Assembly (NCBI RefSeq): GCF_014126825.1
Contig: NZ_CP059900.1
Coordinates: 2,618,954-2,682,953 of the forward strand
Reading direction: 5' to 3'
From: Tomitella gaofuii
Lineage (GTDB): Bacteria > Actinomycetota > Actinomycetes > Mycobacteriales > Mycobacteriaceae
DNA: 64,000 nt
Shown: positions 29,461-39,234 of the stretch, piece by piece
Position numbering within the stretch: the stretch's first letter is position 1
How the letters are laid out: every line of letters starts with the position of its first letter
Made by a program: the position numbers and the translations under genes
Notes under the pieces: generated by a model
Databases searched by the model: none
What the model saw: the letters and a program-made list of their open reading frames with translations, nothing else
What the model was told of the DNA's origin: nothing

Positions 29461-30686
29461 ATGACGACGGAACCGCGGTCCGCCGCCGAGGGGGCGCGGC
29501 GCGCCGACGCGCTGTTCCGCCGGGTGTTCGGCGGTACGCCCCGCGGCGTCTGGTCCGCGCCCGGCCGGGTGAACCTGATCGGCGAGCACACCGACCACAA
29601 CGGCGGGCTGTGCCTGCCGATCGCCCTCGGACACCGCACCTACGTGGCGCTGCGTGCCCGCGCAGACGGCGCGGTGCGCGTCGTCTCCGCCCAGCACCCG
29701 CACGACGGGCCCGCGACGCTCTCCTCCCCGGTCACGCCGGGACGCGCGGCCGCCGTGACCGGCTGGCCGGCCTACATTTTCGGCGTCGCCTCCCTGCTGC
29801 GCGCGCACCTGGGCGCAGCCGATCCGGCCGCAGCCGTGCCGGGCGCAGCCGTGCCGGGCGCGGACATCGCCATCGACTCGTGCGTGCCGCAGGGCGCCGG
29901 ACTGAGCTCGTCGGCGGCCCTGGAATGCGCGGTGGCGTGTGCGCTGGCGGCCGTGGCGGGCGCGGACATCGGCGATCCGCACCTGCGCAGTGTCCTGGTC
30001 GACGTAACCCGGGCCGCAGAGAACGACGTGGTCGGGGTGCCGTCGGGCGCGATGGACCAGTCGGCCGCGCTGCTGGCGGCCGCCGGGCACGCGCTGCTGC
30101 TCGACGCCGCCGACGGAACCGCGACGCCGGTCCCCTTCGACACCGCGGCGATGGGCGCGTCCCTGCTGATCGTCGACACCCGCACGGCGCACGCCCTCGT
30201 CGAGGGCGGCTACGCGACCCGCCGCGCCGAATGCGCCGCCGCGGAGCGGGCCCTGGGGGTGCGCACGCTGAGCGGGGCGGACGATGCCGACGTGTGGGGC
30301 TCGCCGACCCGCTCCTGCGGGCCCGTGCGCGGCACGTGCTCACCGAGAACGCCCGGGTGCGCGCGTTCGTCGAAGAGCTGGCGGCGCCGGTGCCCGCGCC
30401 GCAGCGGCTCGGCGCCCTGCTCGACGCTTCGCACGCCTCTCTGCGCGACGACTTCGCCGTCTCCACCGACGAACTCGACTGTGCGGCGGACGCGGCGCGG
30501 GAGGCCGGAGCGTTCGGCGCCCGCATGGTGGGCGCGGGGTTCGGCGGCGCGGTGCTGGCACTCGTGCCCGCGGACGGCGCGGCGCGCATCGCCGAACGGA
30601 TCACAGACGCCTTCCGCGCGGCCGGCCTGCCCGACCCCGCCTGCTACCCGGCGCACCCCTCGGCACCGGCCCGCAGCGAGCGTTGA
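29461..30686 (+). CDS. galK: Galactokinase, with one-base frameshift
   Basis: Phosphorylates galactose at C1 (GHMP kinase). N-terminal signature GRVNLIGEHTDHNGGLCLP near residue 35, ATP loop VPQGAGLSSSAALECAV near 140, and GVPSGAMDQSAAL. The third motif MVGAGFGGAVLAL lies in a different frame. The switch is at 30293-30302 in TGTGGGGCTCGCC, where one G appears missing. Restoring it gives a 408-residue protein continuing DPLLRARARHVLTENARVRAF. ATG 29461 with GGAGG upstream; a GTG at 29434 overlapping galT is possible. Confidence 0.9.
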
Positions 30687-30863
30687 ACGGCGGTGCCCGC
30701 GCGGCCCAGCGGTGCCACGGATCCCTGGGAGCCGCCCCGGCCTCACCGGATCTGAATCAGTGCGGGTGACACGCGCGAATGGACATCTGCGCATCGCGGT
30801 CGGCCCCTGCCCGATCAGCCGCGGTCGACGCAACGCGTATCGGACGTTTGCGGTCCCGAGCAC

Positions 30864-30913
30864 GGTTGACATGGTTGCCGCCACGGATCCAAACTAGGTT
30901 GACAAGGTTGACG
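30864..30913 (+). promoter_or_regulatory. Promoter/operator repeats of the toxin-antitoxin operon
   Basis: GGTTGACATGGTTG at 30864-30877 and GGTTGACAAGGTTG at 30897-30910 differ at one base and are 33 bases apart, three helical turns. Each is itself a doublet of GGTTG at 9-base period; a third GGTTGAC lies at 30906-30912. TTGACA at 30866 and 30899 resemble -35 boxes. The GGAGG ribosome-binding site is at about 30920. Likely antitoxin-binding sites for autorepression. Confidence 0.55.
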
Positions 30914-30933
30914 CACGGGGGAGGCAAGGACAC

Positions 30934-31476
30934 GTGGACACCATCGAACACGGCCCGCACAAGCAGACGGCCGACGAGTTCAAACGCGAACTGCGCCGGT
31001 ACGTCGACGAGCGCATCGACGCGCTCCAGATCCCCACGGAGCACATCGACCTCCTCGACGCTCGGGCCGTCGCCGGCCATATGATCGCCTCGATACCCGC
31101 CCTGCACCTGCACCCGTACGACGAGGCCGCAGGCCCCTTCTACGACTCCGCAGGACTCGAGAAGTGGCTCGGCGTCAGCCGACAGGCCATCAACAAGAGG
31201 GTGCACAGCGGCACACTCATTTCCGCCCGGCTCGGCGGCGGCAAGCACGTGTATCCGGCATGGCAGTTCATGCCGAACGGGCAGGTGTACCCGGCGCTGC
31301 TGCCTGCGTGGCTGCTGCTGCGGAAGCACAGCGACGCGTGGACCGCGATCTTGTGGCTTTCCGCAGACGATCCCGAGCTGGACGGGCACAGCGCCGCCGA
31401 CTGGCTGACCAGCGACCGCGACCCGGAACCGGTCTATGCCGCAGCCCGTGCCGACGTCGCCCGGTGGTCCGCGTGA
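30934..31476 (+). CDS. HTH antitoxin of a RES-type toxin-antitoxin pair
   Basis: 180 residues. A helix-turn-helix is visible at about 74-97 (SAGLEKWLGVSRQAINKRVH), and the C-terminal part WLSADDPELDGHSAADWL matches the toxin-binding tail typical of Xre-MbcA-ParS antitoxins. The N-terminal ~60 residues are charged and helical. GTG start with GGAGGCAAGGA upstream; the stop overlaps the toxin start as GTGA. Antitoxins of this group neutralise RES toxins and repress their own promoter; the repeats upstream fit that. Not recognised as a named gene. Confidence 0.8.
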   Translation: MDTIEHGPHKQTADEFKRELRRYVDERIDALQIPTEHIDLLDARAVAGHMIASIPALHLHPYDEAAGPFYDSAGLEKWLGVSRQAINKRVHSGTLISARLGGGKHVYPAWQFMPNGQVYPALLPAWLLLRKHSDAWTAILWLSADDPELDGHSAADWLTSDRDPEPVYAAARADVARWSA

Positions 31477-32093
31477 GCCGCGACCAACCGGCGATCGAAT
31501 CCCCACGGGGCCGGAACCTGGCCGGATTTCCCTGTGCCCGGATCAACACGGACGTCACCGTTTGGCGAGGCCACAATCGCCATCGCGGCCCCTGGTGGTT
31601 CTCCTCCGCAGGCGGACGTTTCGACTTGCCCGCACCGCATGGCACCTGCTACCTGGCTTATGACGAGCAGACCGCGGTCCGCGAGACCATCGGCGACAAG
31701 CTCGCCGCCCACCAGGTCATCACAGCCGAATTCGCGGCCGGACGGGTCGTCTCCGCTCTGCGGCTACCGCACCCGTTCTCAACTGCAGACACCTGCCACA
31801 CGGATGCCGCCGGATACGGGCTTACGCGGGAACTGTGCACCATCACCCCCTACGACATCCCCCGAAAGTGGGCCGCCGCGTTCCGCGAGGCCGGCTACGG
31901 CGGTATCCAGTACCAAACCCGATTCACGACCGGTGCTGGGCCCAACGCCGCCGCAACCTTCGGAACCGCGGGGGAGGCGAACTGGGGCGCCGACCCCGCG
32001 CCCGCATCATTCTCGCGCGCCGCCCGGCGAGCCGGCATCGCCGTCGCAACCGTACCCGGCCGCGTCCGCATCACCATGCCGCCCGGGGCCTGA
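31473..32093 (+). CDS. RES-domain toxin (NAD+ phosphorylase/hydrolase family)
   Basis: 206 residues. RES toxins such as MbcT deplete NAD+ or modify targets; activity here is inferred. The core motifs are Arg32 in VWRGHNRHRGPWWFSS, GRFDLPAPHGTCYLAYDEQ, Glu71 in TAVRETIGD, and GYGGIQYQTRFTTG. The third eponymous residue, usually Ser in a YxSR context, is Thr149 (YQTR), a variation to note. GTG start overlapping the antitoxin stop. It lies between galK and the PBP gene, near where M. tuberculosis has relBE next to Rv2864c, so the locus seems to accept toxin-antitoxin modules. Confidence 0.85.
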   Translation: MSRDQPAIESPRGRNLAGFPCARINTDVTVWRGHNRHRGPWWFSSAGGRFDLPAPHGTCYLAYDEQTAVRETIGDKLAAHQVITAEFAAGRVVSALRLPHPFSTADTCHTDAAGYGLTRELCTITPYDIPRKWAAAFREAGYGGIQYQTRFTTGAGPNAAATFGTAGEANWGADPAPASFSRAARRAGIAVATVPGRVRITMPPGA

Positions 32094-32165
32094 ACGTCGG
32101 GAGGATGCTCCGACCTCCTCGCATCAAGAACGACCTCAGAGGCTACGACCACCCCGCATCGCCGG

Positions 32166-34007
32166 TCAGGCCATGTACCCGTCGGGCAGGCCCAGGAACA
32201 TCTCGCGCACCACCGCGACGGCGTTGTCGGAACTGCCGCCGCCCACGATCAGCGACGCGAACGCGATGTCGCCGCGGTACCCGGCGAACCAGGCGTGCGA
32301 CCCGCCCTCGTACTCGGCCTCTCCAGTCTTGCCGTACACCTCCCCCTGGTCGGCGATGCGCGATCCGGTGCCGCTGGTGACCACCTGACGCATCATCAGC
32401 CGCAGTCCGTCCACCATCTCGGGGGTGATCGGTTCTCCGGCGTCCTCCACCGTGGTGGGGTGCCCGCTGATGAGCTGCGGCACCGGCGTGGAGCCGTGGG
32501 CCACCGTCGCCGCCGCCAGCGCCATGCCGAAGGGGGTCACCAGATCGCGGCCCTGGCCGAAGCCGTCCTCGCTGCGCTGGACGATGTCCGCGGCGGGCTG
32601 GATCCGGCCGGTCAGCGTTGTGATGCCGTCGATGCCGTAGTTCACGCCGATGCCGTACATCGCGGCGGCGTCCGGCAGCGCATCGGCCTGCATGCGGCTC
32701 GCCAACTCGGCGAAGGTGGTGTTGCAGCTGGCCGCGAAAGCGGTGCGCATCGGCACCGTGCCCAGCGCGAAGTGCGCATAGTTGGGGATGGTGCGCGTCC
32801 CGATCGTCACCTCTCCCGGGCACGCGAGCATGGTCTGGGGCGTCGCCAGCCCCTCCTCGATGGCGGCGCCCGCGGTGACGATCTTGAAGGTGGAGCCCGG
32901 CGGGTACAGGCCCTGCAGCGCGATGGGCCCCTTCGCGTCGGCCGCATCGTTCTGCGCCACCGCGAGGATCTGGCCCGTGGACGGCTGGATCGCCACGAGC
33001 ACCGCCGGCTTGTCGGTGATCCCGACCGCCGTCTGCGCGGCGATCTGCACCGACTTGTCCAGGCCCACGCGGACCGCGGGCGCGGGCACGGGGGCGGTCT
33101 CGGTGAGCACGTCCACCACCGCACCGTCGCGGTTGACGCTCACCACCCGCCAGCCCGGCGTGCCGTAGACGTCGTCGCGCACCACCGATTCCAGGTTGCC
33201 GACCACGTCGTTGGCCAGCAGCGGGTCCGTAGGGATCAGGTCCGGCTGCTCGGACAGCGCCACCCCCGGCAGCGCCTCCAGTTGCGGCCGCAGCGCATCG
33301 GCCTCGTCGGACGTCAGGCGCGTGATCGCGTAGTTCCCGTCCAGCGAGGACGCCTGCTCCGCGATGGACTGGGCCGACACCGACGGGTCGGCGGGCTTGA
33401 GCAGGCGTTCCAGCGCGGACGCCGTCGCCCCCAGCGCACGGCCTGCCTCCGTCGCGGACACCAGCACCTGCACGCTGATCCCCGGTTCCAGCACCGGCGC
33501 GCCGTCGTGCCCGATCACCGGCGCGCGCGGCGCCGCGATGGTGCGCAACGACATGGTCTGATCGCCGCCCAGCCCCGGGTTGACGGCGGCGGGAGTCCAC
33601 CGCACCGCCCAGTCGCCCTGTGTGCGCACCAGGGGCAGCGTGCCCGTATACCGCCAGACCCGCCCCTGGGGCAGCGTCCACTCGTAGGTGTATTCGGCCC
33701 GCGCCGTCGCCCCCTCGGTACGCACCGCCCCGATGGAGGCGGTCATCGACTCGGCCTGCAGTCCGTCCCACGCCGCCGCGAGTCCCGCGCGCGCGTCGTC
33801 GGGCGCGTCGGTCTGCGCCGCGGCACGATCGACGTCGTCGTCCGCGAAGCCCGCCGCGAAGTCCCGGGCCGCCGAGCCCGCCGTCTCCGGACCGTCCGCG
33901 CACGCCACCGACCCCAGCAGTACCAGTACGGACGCGGCGCACGCCCCGGCCAGCCGGACACGCAACACCCGTCGGGGGCCGGCCGTCCGGCAGTGGTGAA
34001 CAGTCAT
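32166..34007 (-). CDS. Penicillin-binding lipoprotein (class B transpeptidase, Rv2864c family)
   Basis: Peptidoglycan DD-transpeptidase anchored as a lipoprotein. 613 residues: signal with a lipobox-like LGSVAC (Cys36), an NTF2-like MecA-N domain (~45-155), a dimerisation domain, and the transpeptidase domain. Active-site Ser372 and Lys375 in YPPGSTFKIV, SxN at 427-429 (AASCNTTF), and KTG in VYGKTGEAEY. Related to M. tuberculosis Rv2864c, a meropenem-binding PBP. Convergent with the RES toxin. Confidence 0.94.
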   Translation of the reverse strand: MTVHHCRTAGPRRVLRVRLAGACAASVLVLLGSVACADGPETAGSAARDFAAGFADDDVDRAAAQTDAPDDARAGLAAAWDGLQAESMTASIGAVRTEGATARAEYTYEWTLPQGRVWRYTGTLPLVRTQGDWAVRWTPAAVNPGLGGDQTMSLRTIAAPRAPVIGHDGAPVLEPGISVQVLVSATEAGRALGATASALERLLKPADPSVSAQSIAEQASSLDGNYAITRLTSDEADALRPQLEALPGVALSEQPDLIPTDPLLANDVVGNLESVVRDDVYGTPGWRVVSVNRDGAVVDVLTETAPVPAPAVRVGLDKSVQIAAQTAVGITDKPAVLVAIQPSTGQILAVAQNDAADAKGPIALQGLYPPGSTFKIVTAGAAIEEGLATPQTMLACPGEVTIGTRTIPNYAHFALGTVPMRTAFAASCNTTFAELASRMQADALPDAAAMYGIGVNYGIDGITTLTGRIQPAADIVQRSEDGFGQGRDLVTPFGMALAAATVAHGSTPVPQLISGHPTTVEDAGEPITPEMVDGLRLMMRQVVTSGTGSRIADQGEVYGKTGEAEYEGGSHAWFAGYRGDIAFASLIVGGGSSDNAVAVVREMFLGLPDGYMA

Positions 34008-34061
34008 CGCGGCAATGATAAGTCGCCGCGCGGCGCCGCACCGATCCGCCGCCGCGCGCCG

Positions 34062-34898
34062 TCAGTCGATGAGGACCGTCGCGAACGTCGCCACCTGTCG
34101 GAATCCGATCCGGGCGTAGGAGGCCCGGGCGGGCGCGTTGAAGGAGTTGACGTACAGGCTGGGCGTGCGGCCGGCCGCACGCAACTCCGCGCACACCGTC
34201 GCAGTGCCCCGCGTGCCCAGTCCGCGCGCGCGTTCGCCGGGCCGCACCCACACGCCCTGGATCTGCCCCACCCGGTCCGAGTACGAGCCCACCTCGGCCT
34301 TGAACAGCACCCGCCCGTCGGCGATGCGCGCCCAGGCGCGGCCCGCGCGGATCGTGGCGGCGACGCGCTCCCGGTAGCCCTGGCCGCCGTCGTGCAGCCG
34401 CGGGTCGATGCCGACCTCCTCGATGAACATGGCGACGGCGGCCTCCAGGTACGGCGCGAGGTCGTCCATCGTCACCCGCCGCACCTCGGGGTCCGGCATC
34501 ACCGCCGGGGCCCCGTCGAGCGCGAGCAGCGGCTGGTCGGAACGGACCTCGCGCGCAGGACCCCAGCGCGGCTCGAGCACCGCCCACATGGGGATGGCCA
34601 GCTCGCTGCGCCCCACCAGCGAGGTGCACAGGCGCGGCCCGCGCAGCGCCCGGTCCGCGAAGGCCTCGACATCGTGGCGGGTGCCGGCGAGCGGCACGAG
34701 GTTGCCGCCGGAGAAGCACAGTGCCCGCTCCGGGCCGCCCCGGGTCCACATCTCGCCGCCGAGGGCACTGCGCCCGAGGCCACGCTGTTGCACCCGCGCG
34801 GCGATCATGCATGCCGCCACCGGGTCCGCGCCGAGGGCGCGCACGACCGCATCACGTTCCCGCGTCCCCAGCACCCTGGTCCCCAGCAGCTTCAGCAC
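34062..34898 (-). CDS. GNAT-family acetyltransferase with DUF4081 domain
   Basis: 278 residues. N-terminal DUF4081-like region (MLKLLGTRVLGTRERDAV to ~150) followed by a GNAT fold with the acetyl-CoA loop GVWVRPGERARGLGTRGTA and the C-terminal LYVNSFNAPARASYARIGF. Syntenic with Rv2867c between the PBP and ispG. The substrate is unknown; possibly an N-terminal or small-molecule amine. GTG start at 34896-34898. Confidence 0.9.
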   Translation of the reverse strand: MLKLLGTRVLGTRERDAVVRALGADPVAACMIAARVQQRGLGRSALGGEMWTRGGPERALCFSGGNLVPLAGTRHDVEAFADRALRGPRLCTSLVGRSELAIPMWAVLEPRWGPAREVRSDQPLLALDGAPAVMPDPEVRRVTMDDLAPYLEAAVAMFIEEVGIDPRLHDGGQGYRERVAATIRAGRAWARIADGRVLFKAEVGSYSDRVGQIQGVWVRPGERARGLGTRGTATVCAELRAAGRTPSLYVNSFNAPARASYARIGFRQVATFATVLID

Positions 34899-35029
34899 CG
34901 GCCCACTCCGCCGCTCGCGTGCGGGCCGCCCGTCCGTTCGGACGGCCCCGTCCTGTCAACATTGCCACGCGCGGAGTCGATCCGCCCGCAAACCCCGCCC
35001 TGACGTCGCGGTAAGGCGACGCGGTGCGC

Positions 35030-36202
35030 TCAGGACACCGTGACCGACGGTCCGGTGCCCGCCGCTGTGCCGTCCTCAGCGCCGTCGCCCATCTCCTCGG
35101 CGATGCGCATGGCCTCCTCGATGAGCGTCTCGACGATCTGCGCCTCCGGCACCGTCTTGATCACCTTGCCCTTGACGAAGATCTGGCCCTTGCCGTTGCC
35201 GGACGCCACGCCCAGGTCGGCCTCGCGCGCCTCGCCGGGGCCGTTGACGACGCACCCCATCACGGCGACGCGCAGCGGCACCTCCATGCCTTCCAGGCCC
35301 GCCGTGACCTCGTCGGCGAGCTTGTAGACGTCCACCTGCGCGCGCCCGCAGGACGGGCACGAGACGATCTCGAGCTTGCGGGGGCGCAGGCCCAGCGACT
35401 GCAGGATCTGCGTGCCCACCTTGACCTCTTCGACCGGCGGGGCGGACAACGACACCCGGATCGTGTCGCCGATCCCCTGCGACAGCAGGGCGCCGAAGGC
35501 GACTGCCGACTTGATGGTGCCCTGGAACGCCGGGCCCGCCTCGGTGACGCCCAGGTGCAGCGGGTAGTCGCACTGCTCGGCCAACTGCCGGTAGGCCTCG
35601 ACCATCACCACCGGGTCGTTGTGCTTGACCGAGATCTTGATGTCGTGGAAGCCGTGCTCGGCGAACAGCCCGGCCTCCCACAGCGCCGATTCCACCAGCG
35701 CCTCCGGCGTCGCCTTGCCGTACTTCTTGAGCAGACGCGGGTCCAGCGACCCCGCGTTGACACCGATGCGGATGGGGACGCCGGCGTCCCCCGCCGCCCG
35801 CGCCACCTCGCCGACGCGGCCGTCGAACTCCTTGATGTTGCCGGGGTTGACGCGGACCGCCGCGCACCCGGCGTCGATGGCGGCGAAGATGTAGCGCGGC
35901 TGGAAGTGGATGTCGGCGATGACCGGGATCTGGCTCTTGCGGGCGATCGCCTCGAGCGCGTCCGCGTCCTCCTGCCGCGGGCACGCCACCCGGACGATGT
36001 CGCACCCCGACGCCGTCAGCTGGGCGATCTGCTGCAACGTGGTGTTGACCTCGTGCGTCTTGGTGGTGGTCATCGACTGCACGGACACCGGGAAGTCGCT
36101 GCCCACGCCCACGCTGCCCACGTGCAGCTGGCGCGTCTTGCGGCGCGGAGCCAGGACCGCGGCCGGCCCGGTCGGCATTCCGAGACCCACGGGGCTCGTC
36201 AC
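35030..36202 (-). CDS. ispG: 4-hydroxy-3-methylbut-2-enyl diphosphate synthase (flavodoxin)
   Basis: MEP-pathway iron-sulphur enzyme converting MEcPP to HMBPP. 390 residues. The TIM-barrel half begins [20 protein letters not shown] and includes [12 protein letters not shown]; the [4Fe-4S] cysteines are in [11 protein letters not shown] and [11 protein letters not shown], with the Glu ligand following. I use the GTG 36200-36202 ([10 protein letters not shown]), with GAGAGG about ten bases upstream; the ATG 36209-36211 is an alternative. Downstream of rip1 and dxr, so two MEP steps are neighbours. Confidence 0.96.
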   Translation of the reverse strand: MTSPVGLGMPTGPAAVLAPRRKTRQLHVGSVGVGSDFPVSVQSMTTTKTHEVNTTLQQIAQLTASGCDIVRVACPRQEDADALEAIARKSQIPVIADIHFQPRYIFAAIDAGCAAVRVNPGNIKEFDGRVGEVARAAGDAGVPIRIGVNAGSLDPRLLKKYGKATPEALVESALWEAGLFAEHGFHDIKISVKHNDPVVMVEAYRQLAEQCDYPLHLGVTEAGPAFQGTIKSAVAFGALLSQGIGDTIRVSLSAPPVEEVKVGTQILQSLGLRPRKLEIVSCPSCGRAQVDVYKLADEVTAGLEGMEVPLRVAVMGCVVNGPGEAREADLGVASGNGKGQIFVKGKVIKTVPEAQIVETLIEEAMRIAEEMGDGAEDGTAAGTGPSVTVS

Positions 36203-36361
36203 AACTATCATCCTCTCGAAGGTGAGCACCTGCGCTCCGGCTTGATCCGCCGGGGCTCTGCTCCGATTGTCCTCCACTGCGGCCGCCGGCTCCACGGTCG
36301 CCCGTGATGGTGACGTTCGCCACGTCCCGCGGCACGCTCGGCGCCGCAGGGTGCGGGCCGC

Positions 36362-37573
36362 TCAGAACACCCGGATCGGGTTGACGATGTCCGCCGTCAC
36401 CGTCAACAGCATGAACCCGCCGAGCACCACCGCTATCGCCAGGGTGACGGGCATGAGCTTCATGTAGTCGACCGGAGCGCCCGCCGCCTTGCCCCGCATC
36501 CTGCGCACGGCGTCGCGGATCTTCTCGTAGATGACCACGGCGATGTGGCCGCCGTCGAACGGCAGCAGCGGCAGCACGTTGAGCAGCGCGAGGAAGAAGT
36601 TCAGCTGCGCCAGCAGAAAGACGAAAGCCTGCCACATATCACGTTCGACGAACTCGCCGCCGAGCCTGCTCGCCCCGACGACGCTCATCGGGGTCTCGTC
36701 GCTGCGGTGCCCGCCGAAGATCGACTCGACCAGGTTGGGCACGCGCGAGGGGAAGTCCAGCAGCGCGTTCCAACTGAGCACGGCGATCTCGCCGGTGAAC
36801 TCGAGCGACCCGGGCACCGCGGTGAGCGCGTTGAAGTGCTCCAGCCCCGCCACCGACCGCCCGGCGCCGATCGCACCGACGGTCTCGCTGCGCTGCGCGC
36901 CGGTCGCGGGGTCGGTGACCTGCCGCTGCACCTGCTCGACCTGCACGGGGATCGTCAGCGTCTCGCCGCTGCGCTCGACGACGAACGGCACCGTGCCGGA
37001 GCTGTCCCGCACGGCGGCGACGAGGTCCGGCCAGGTCTCCACGGCGGTGCCGTCGATCTTCTTCACGACATCGCCGGATTCGAGCCCGGCCTGCTGCGCC
37101 GGCCCGGTGCCCGTGCAAGGCACCAGGGTGCCGTCGGCCCGCTGCTCCGGCGACGAGCACGACAACGTGCCCAGCTTCGTCTGCGGGGCGTCGATCTGCG
37201 GCAGCCCCGAGCCCAGCGCCAGCCCGTAGATGAGTACGAGGCCGATGAGGATGTTCATCACCACGCCGGCGAGCATCACGACGATCCGCTTCCACGCCGG
37301 GAAGCGGAACATGGCCCGGTCCGCCTCGTCGGGCGCGAGCTCGTCCATCGCCGTCATGCCTGCGATGTCGCAGAACCCGCCCGCCGGCACCGCCTTGAGC
37401 CCGTACTCCGTCTCCCCCCTGCGGAAGGAGAACACCTTGGGGCCGAAGCCGATGAAGTAGCGGCGGACCTTCATCCCGAACAACTTGGCCGCGCCGAGAT
37501 GCCCGAACTCGTGCAGCGCGATCGAGACGCCGATGCCGAAGGCGAACAGGATCACGCCCAGTACGAAATCCAC
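36362..37573 (-). CDS. rip1: Site-2 intramembrane zinc protease (Rip1/RseP family)
   Basis: Cleaves membrane-bound anti-sigma factors after a first cut. 403 residues. The zinc motif HEFGH is at 21-25 in the first membrane segment, and the second site NVLPLLPFDGGH near 333-344. A PDZ domain lies between (GLESGDVVKKIDG). Four hydrophobic segments. Starts at GTG 37573, six bases after the dxr stop. Syntenic with Rv2869c. Confidence 0.95.
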   Translation of the reverse strand: MDFVLGVILFAFGIGVSIALHEFGHLGAAKLFGMKVRRYFIGFGPKVFSFRRGETEYGLKAVPAGGFCDIAGMTAMDELAPDEADRAMFRFPAWKRIVVMLAGVVMNILIGLVLIYGLALGSGLPQIDAPQTKLGTLSCSSPEQRADGTLVPCTGTGPAQQAGLESGDVVKKIDGTAVETWPDLVAAVRDSSGTVPFVVERSGETLTIPVQVEQVQRQVTDPATGAQRSETVGAIGAGRSVAGLEHFNALTAVPGSLEFTGEIAVLSWNALLDFPSRVPNLVESIFGGHRSDETPMSVVGASRLGGEFVERDMWQAFVFLLAQLNFFLALLNVLPLLPFDGGHIAVVIYEKIRDAVRRMRGKAAGAPVDYMKLMPVTLAIAVVLGGFMLLTVTADIVNPIRVF

Positions 37574-37579
37574 TGCCCG

Positions 37580-38737
37580 TCAGCCCTCCTGCCCGACCAG
37601 CGCGGCGGCGCGCCCACGCGCCCACTGCTCCGCGGCCAGCACCTCGTCGACGCCGGCCGGATCGGCCGCCCACCGGTCGCCCTCCGCGAGCACCTCGGCC
37701 ACCGTGCCCACGATCCGCGGGAACCGTATGCGGCCGGCCAGGAACGCCGTGGCGGCCTCCTCGTTGGCCGCGTTGAACACGGCCGGCATGCACCCGCCCG
37801 CCATGCCCGCGCTGCGCGCCAACTCCACCGCGGGGAACACCGCGGCGTCGAGCGGCTCGAACTCCCAGGTGGACGCGACGGTGAAGTCGCACGCCCGCGC
37901 CGCGCCGGCGATGCGCTCGGGCCAGCCCAGCGCCAATGCGATCGGCAGGCGCATGTCCGGCGGGCAGGCCTGCGCAATCGTCGAGCCGTCGTGGAAGGTC
38001 ACCATCGAGTGCACCACCGACTGCGGGTGCACGGTGACCGCGATCCGGTCGTAGGGCACGCCGAAGAGCATGTGGGCCTCGAGCAGCTCGAGGCCCTTGT
38101 TGACCATCGTCGCAGAATTGAGGGTGTTCATCGGGCCCATCGACCACGTGGGGTGCGCCCCGGCCTGCTCGGGTGTGACGTCCGCCAGCTGCTCCGCCGT
38201 CCAGCCGCGGAAGGGGCCGCCCGACGCCGTGAGCACCAGGGCCGCCACCTCGTCCGCGCGGCCCGCACGCAGGCACTGCGCCAACGCGGAATGCTCGGAA
38301 TCGACCGGCACGATCTGCCCCACCGCCGCGGCGGCCAGCACCAGCGGGCCGCCGGCGATGAGCGACTCCTTGTTCGCCAGCGCCAGGCGCGCACCCGTCT
38401 CCAGGGCCGCGAGCGTGGGCCGCAGCCCCAGCGAACCGACGAGGCCGTTGAGAACCACGTCGGCCTCCACGGAGCGCACCAGATCCTCCGCCGCCGACGG
38501 ACCCGACCGGACGGGGAAGCCCACGACATCGGCCAGGCGGGCCGCCGCTGCGGGGTCGGCCACGGCCACCTCGCGCGCCCCGGTGGCGCGGATCTGCCGG
38601 GCCAGCAGCTCGACGTCGGCGCCGCCGGCGGCGAGGCCCACCACCTCGAGCCGTTCCGCGGCCGCGGAGATCACCTGAAGTGCCTGGGTGCCGATGGAAC
38701 CGGTGCTCCCCAGGAGCAGTACACGCGTTCTCGTCAC
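37580..38737 (-). CDS. dxr: 1-deoxy-D-xylulose-5-phosphate reductoisomerase
   Basis: Second enzyme of the MEP isoprenoid pathway; fosmidomycin target. 385 residues. NADPH motif [13 protein letters not shown] at the N-terminus, [24 protein letters not shown], and the substrate/metal site TASGGPFRG and [26 protein letters not shown]-terminal domain [15 protein letters not shown] 38735-38737 gives [11 protein letters not shown]; a GTG 12 codons upstream (38771-38773) is possible. Co-transcribed with rip1. Confidence 0.95.
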   Translation of the reverse strand: MTRTRVLLLGSTGSIGTQALQVISAAAERLEVVGLAAGGADVELLARQIRATGAREVAVADPAAAARLADVVGFPVRSGPSAAEDLVRSVEADVVLNGLVGSLGLRPTLAALETGARLALANKESLIAGGPLVLAAAAVGQIVPVDSEHSALAQCLRAGRADEVAALVLTASGGPFRGWTAEQLADVTPEQAGAHPTWSMGPMNTLNSATMVNKGLELLEAHMLFGVPYDRIAVTVHPQSVVHSMVTFHDGSTIAQACPPDMRLPIALALGWPERIAGAARACDFTVASTWEFEPLDAAVFPAVELARSAGMAGGCMPAVFNAANEEAATAFLAGRIRFPRIVGTVAEVLAEGDRWAADPAGVDEVLAAEQWARGRAAALVGQEG

Positions 38738-38891
38738 CGCACCATTGTTCCCGACGCCCCGACCCGCGGCCACCTCCGGGCCCGGCGCACACTCCCCGCA
38801 GGCCGGCCCCGCTGTTTACGACCCCGTGTCGTATCCGGCCCCGGAATGTGCCAGGATTGGGGCCGACACAGTGACACCAGGAGGTTCGGCC

Positions 38892-39170
38892 GTGGCCACA
38901 CAGCAGCAGGTGCATCCCTCCCTCGAGAAGGCCATCGAGGAATCCCGCATCGACCCCGCGGACGAGCCGTCGGTCGGCTGGGGCTGGCACGGCCAGGCCA
39001 CCAAGACCTTCCGTATCGCCGGCTGGTTCTTCGCGCTGTTCCTGCTCCTGATGATCTTCAACAACATCGAGACGGCGACGGCCATCATCTACCTGTGCGT
39101 CTCCGCTGCGGTGGTCGTCGGTTTCCTGCTGATCGACATCTACACGCGGCACAACCGCTGGAACCGCTGA
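38892..39170 (+). CDS. DUF2631 small membrane protein
   Basis: 92 residues with two transmembrane helices (RIAGWFFALFLLLMIFNN and AIIYLCVSAAVVVGFLLI) after a polar N-terminus containing EPSVGWGWHG, the DUF2631 hallmark. GTG 38892 with AGGAGG seven bases upstream. Found next to dxr-rlmN in Mycobacteriales (Rv2876 family). Function unknown. Confidence 0.9.
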   Translation: MATQQQVHPSLEKAIEESRIDPADEPSVGWGWHGQATKTFRIAGWFFALFLLLMIFNNIETATAIIYLCVSAAVVVGFLLIDIYTRHNRWNR

Positions 39171-39188
39171 CCGGTCTCTGACACCGTG

Positions 39189-39223
39189 CAGGACCGGCCC
39201 CGGAGCATCCGGGGCCGGTCCTG
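39189..39223. terminator. Bidirectional hairpin between DUF2631 and rlmN
   Basis: Arms 39189-39203 and 39209-39223 (caggaccggccccgg and its complement) form a perfect 15-bp stem with a 5-base loop in a 64-base convergent gap. On the plus strand it is followed by the T-rich tctcttctg. Confidence 0.9.
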
Positions 39224-39234
39224 TCTCTTCTGCT

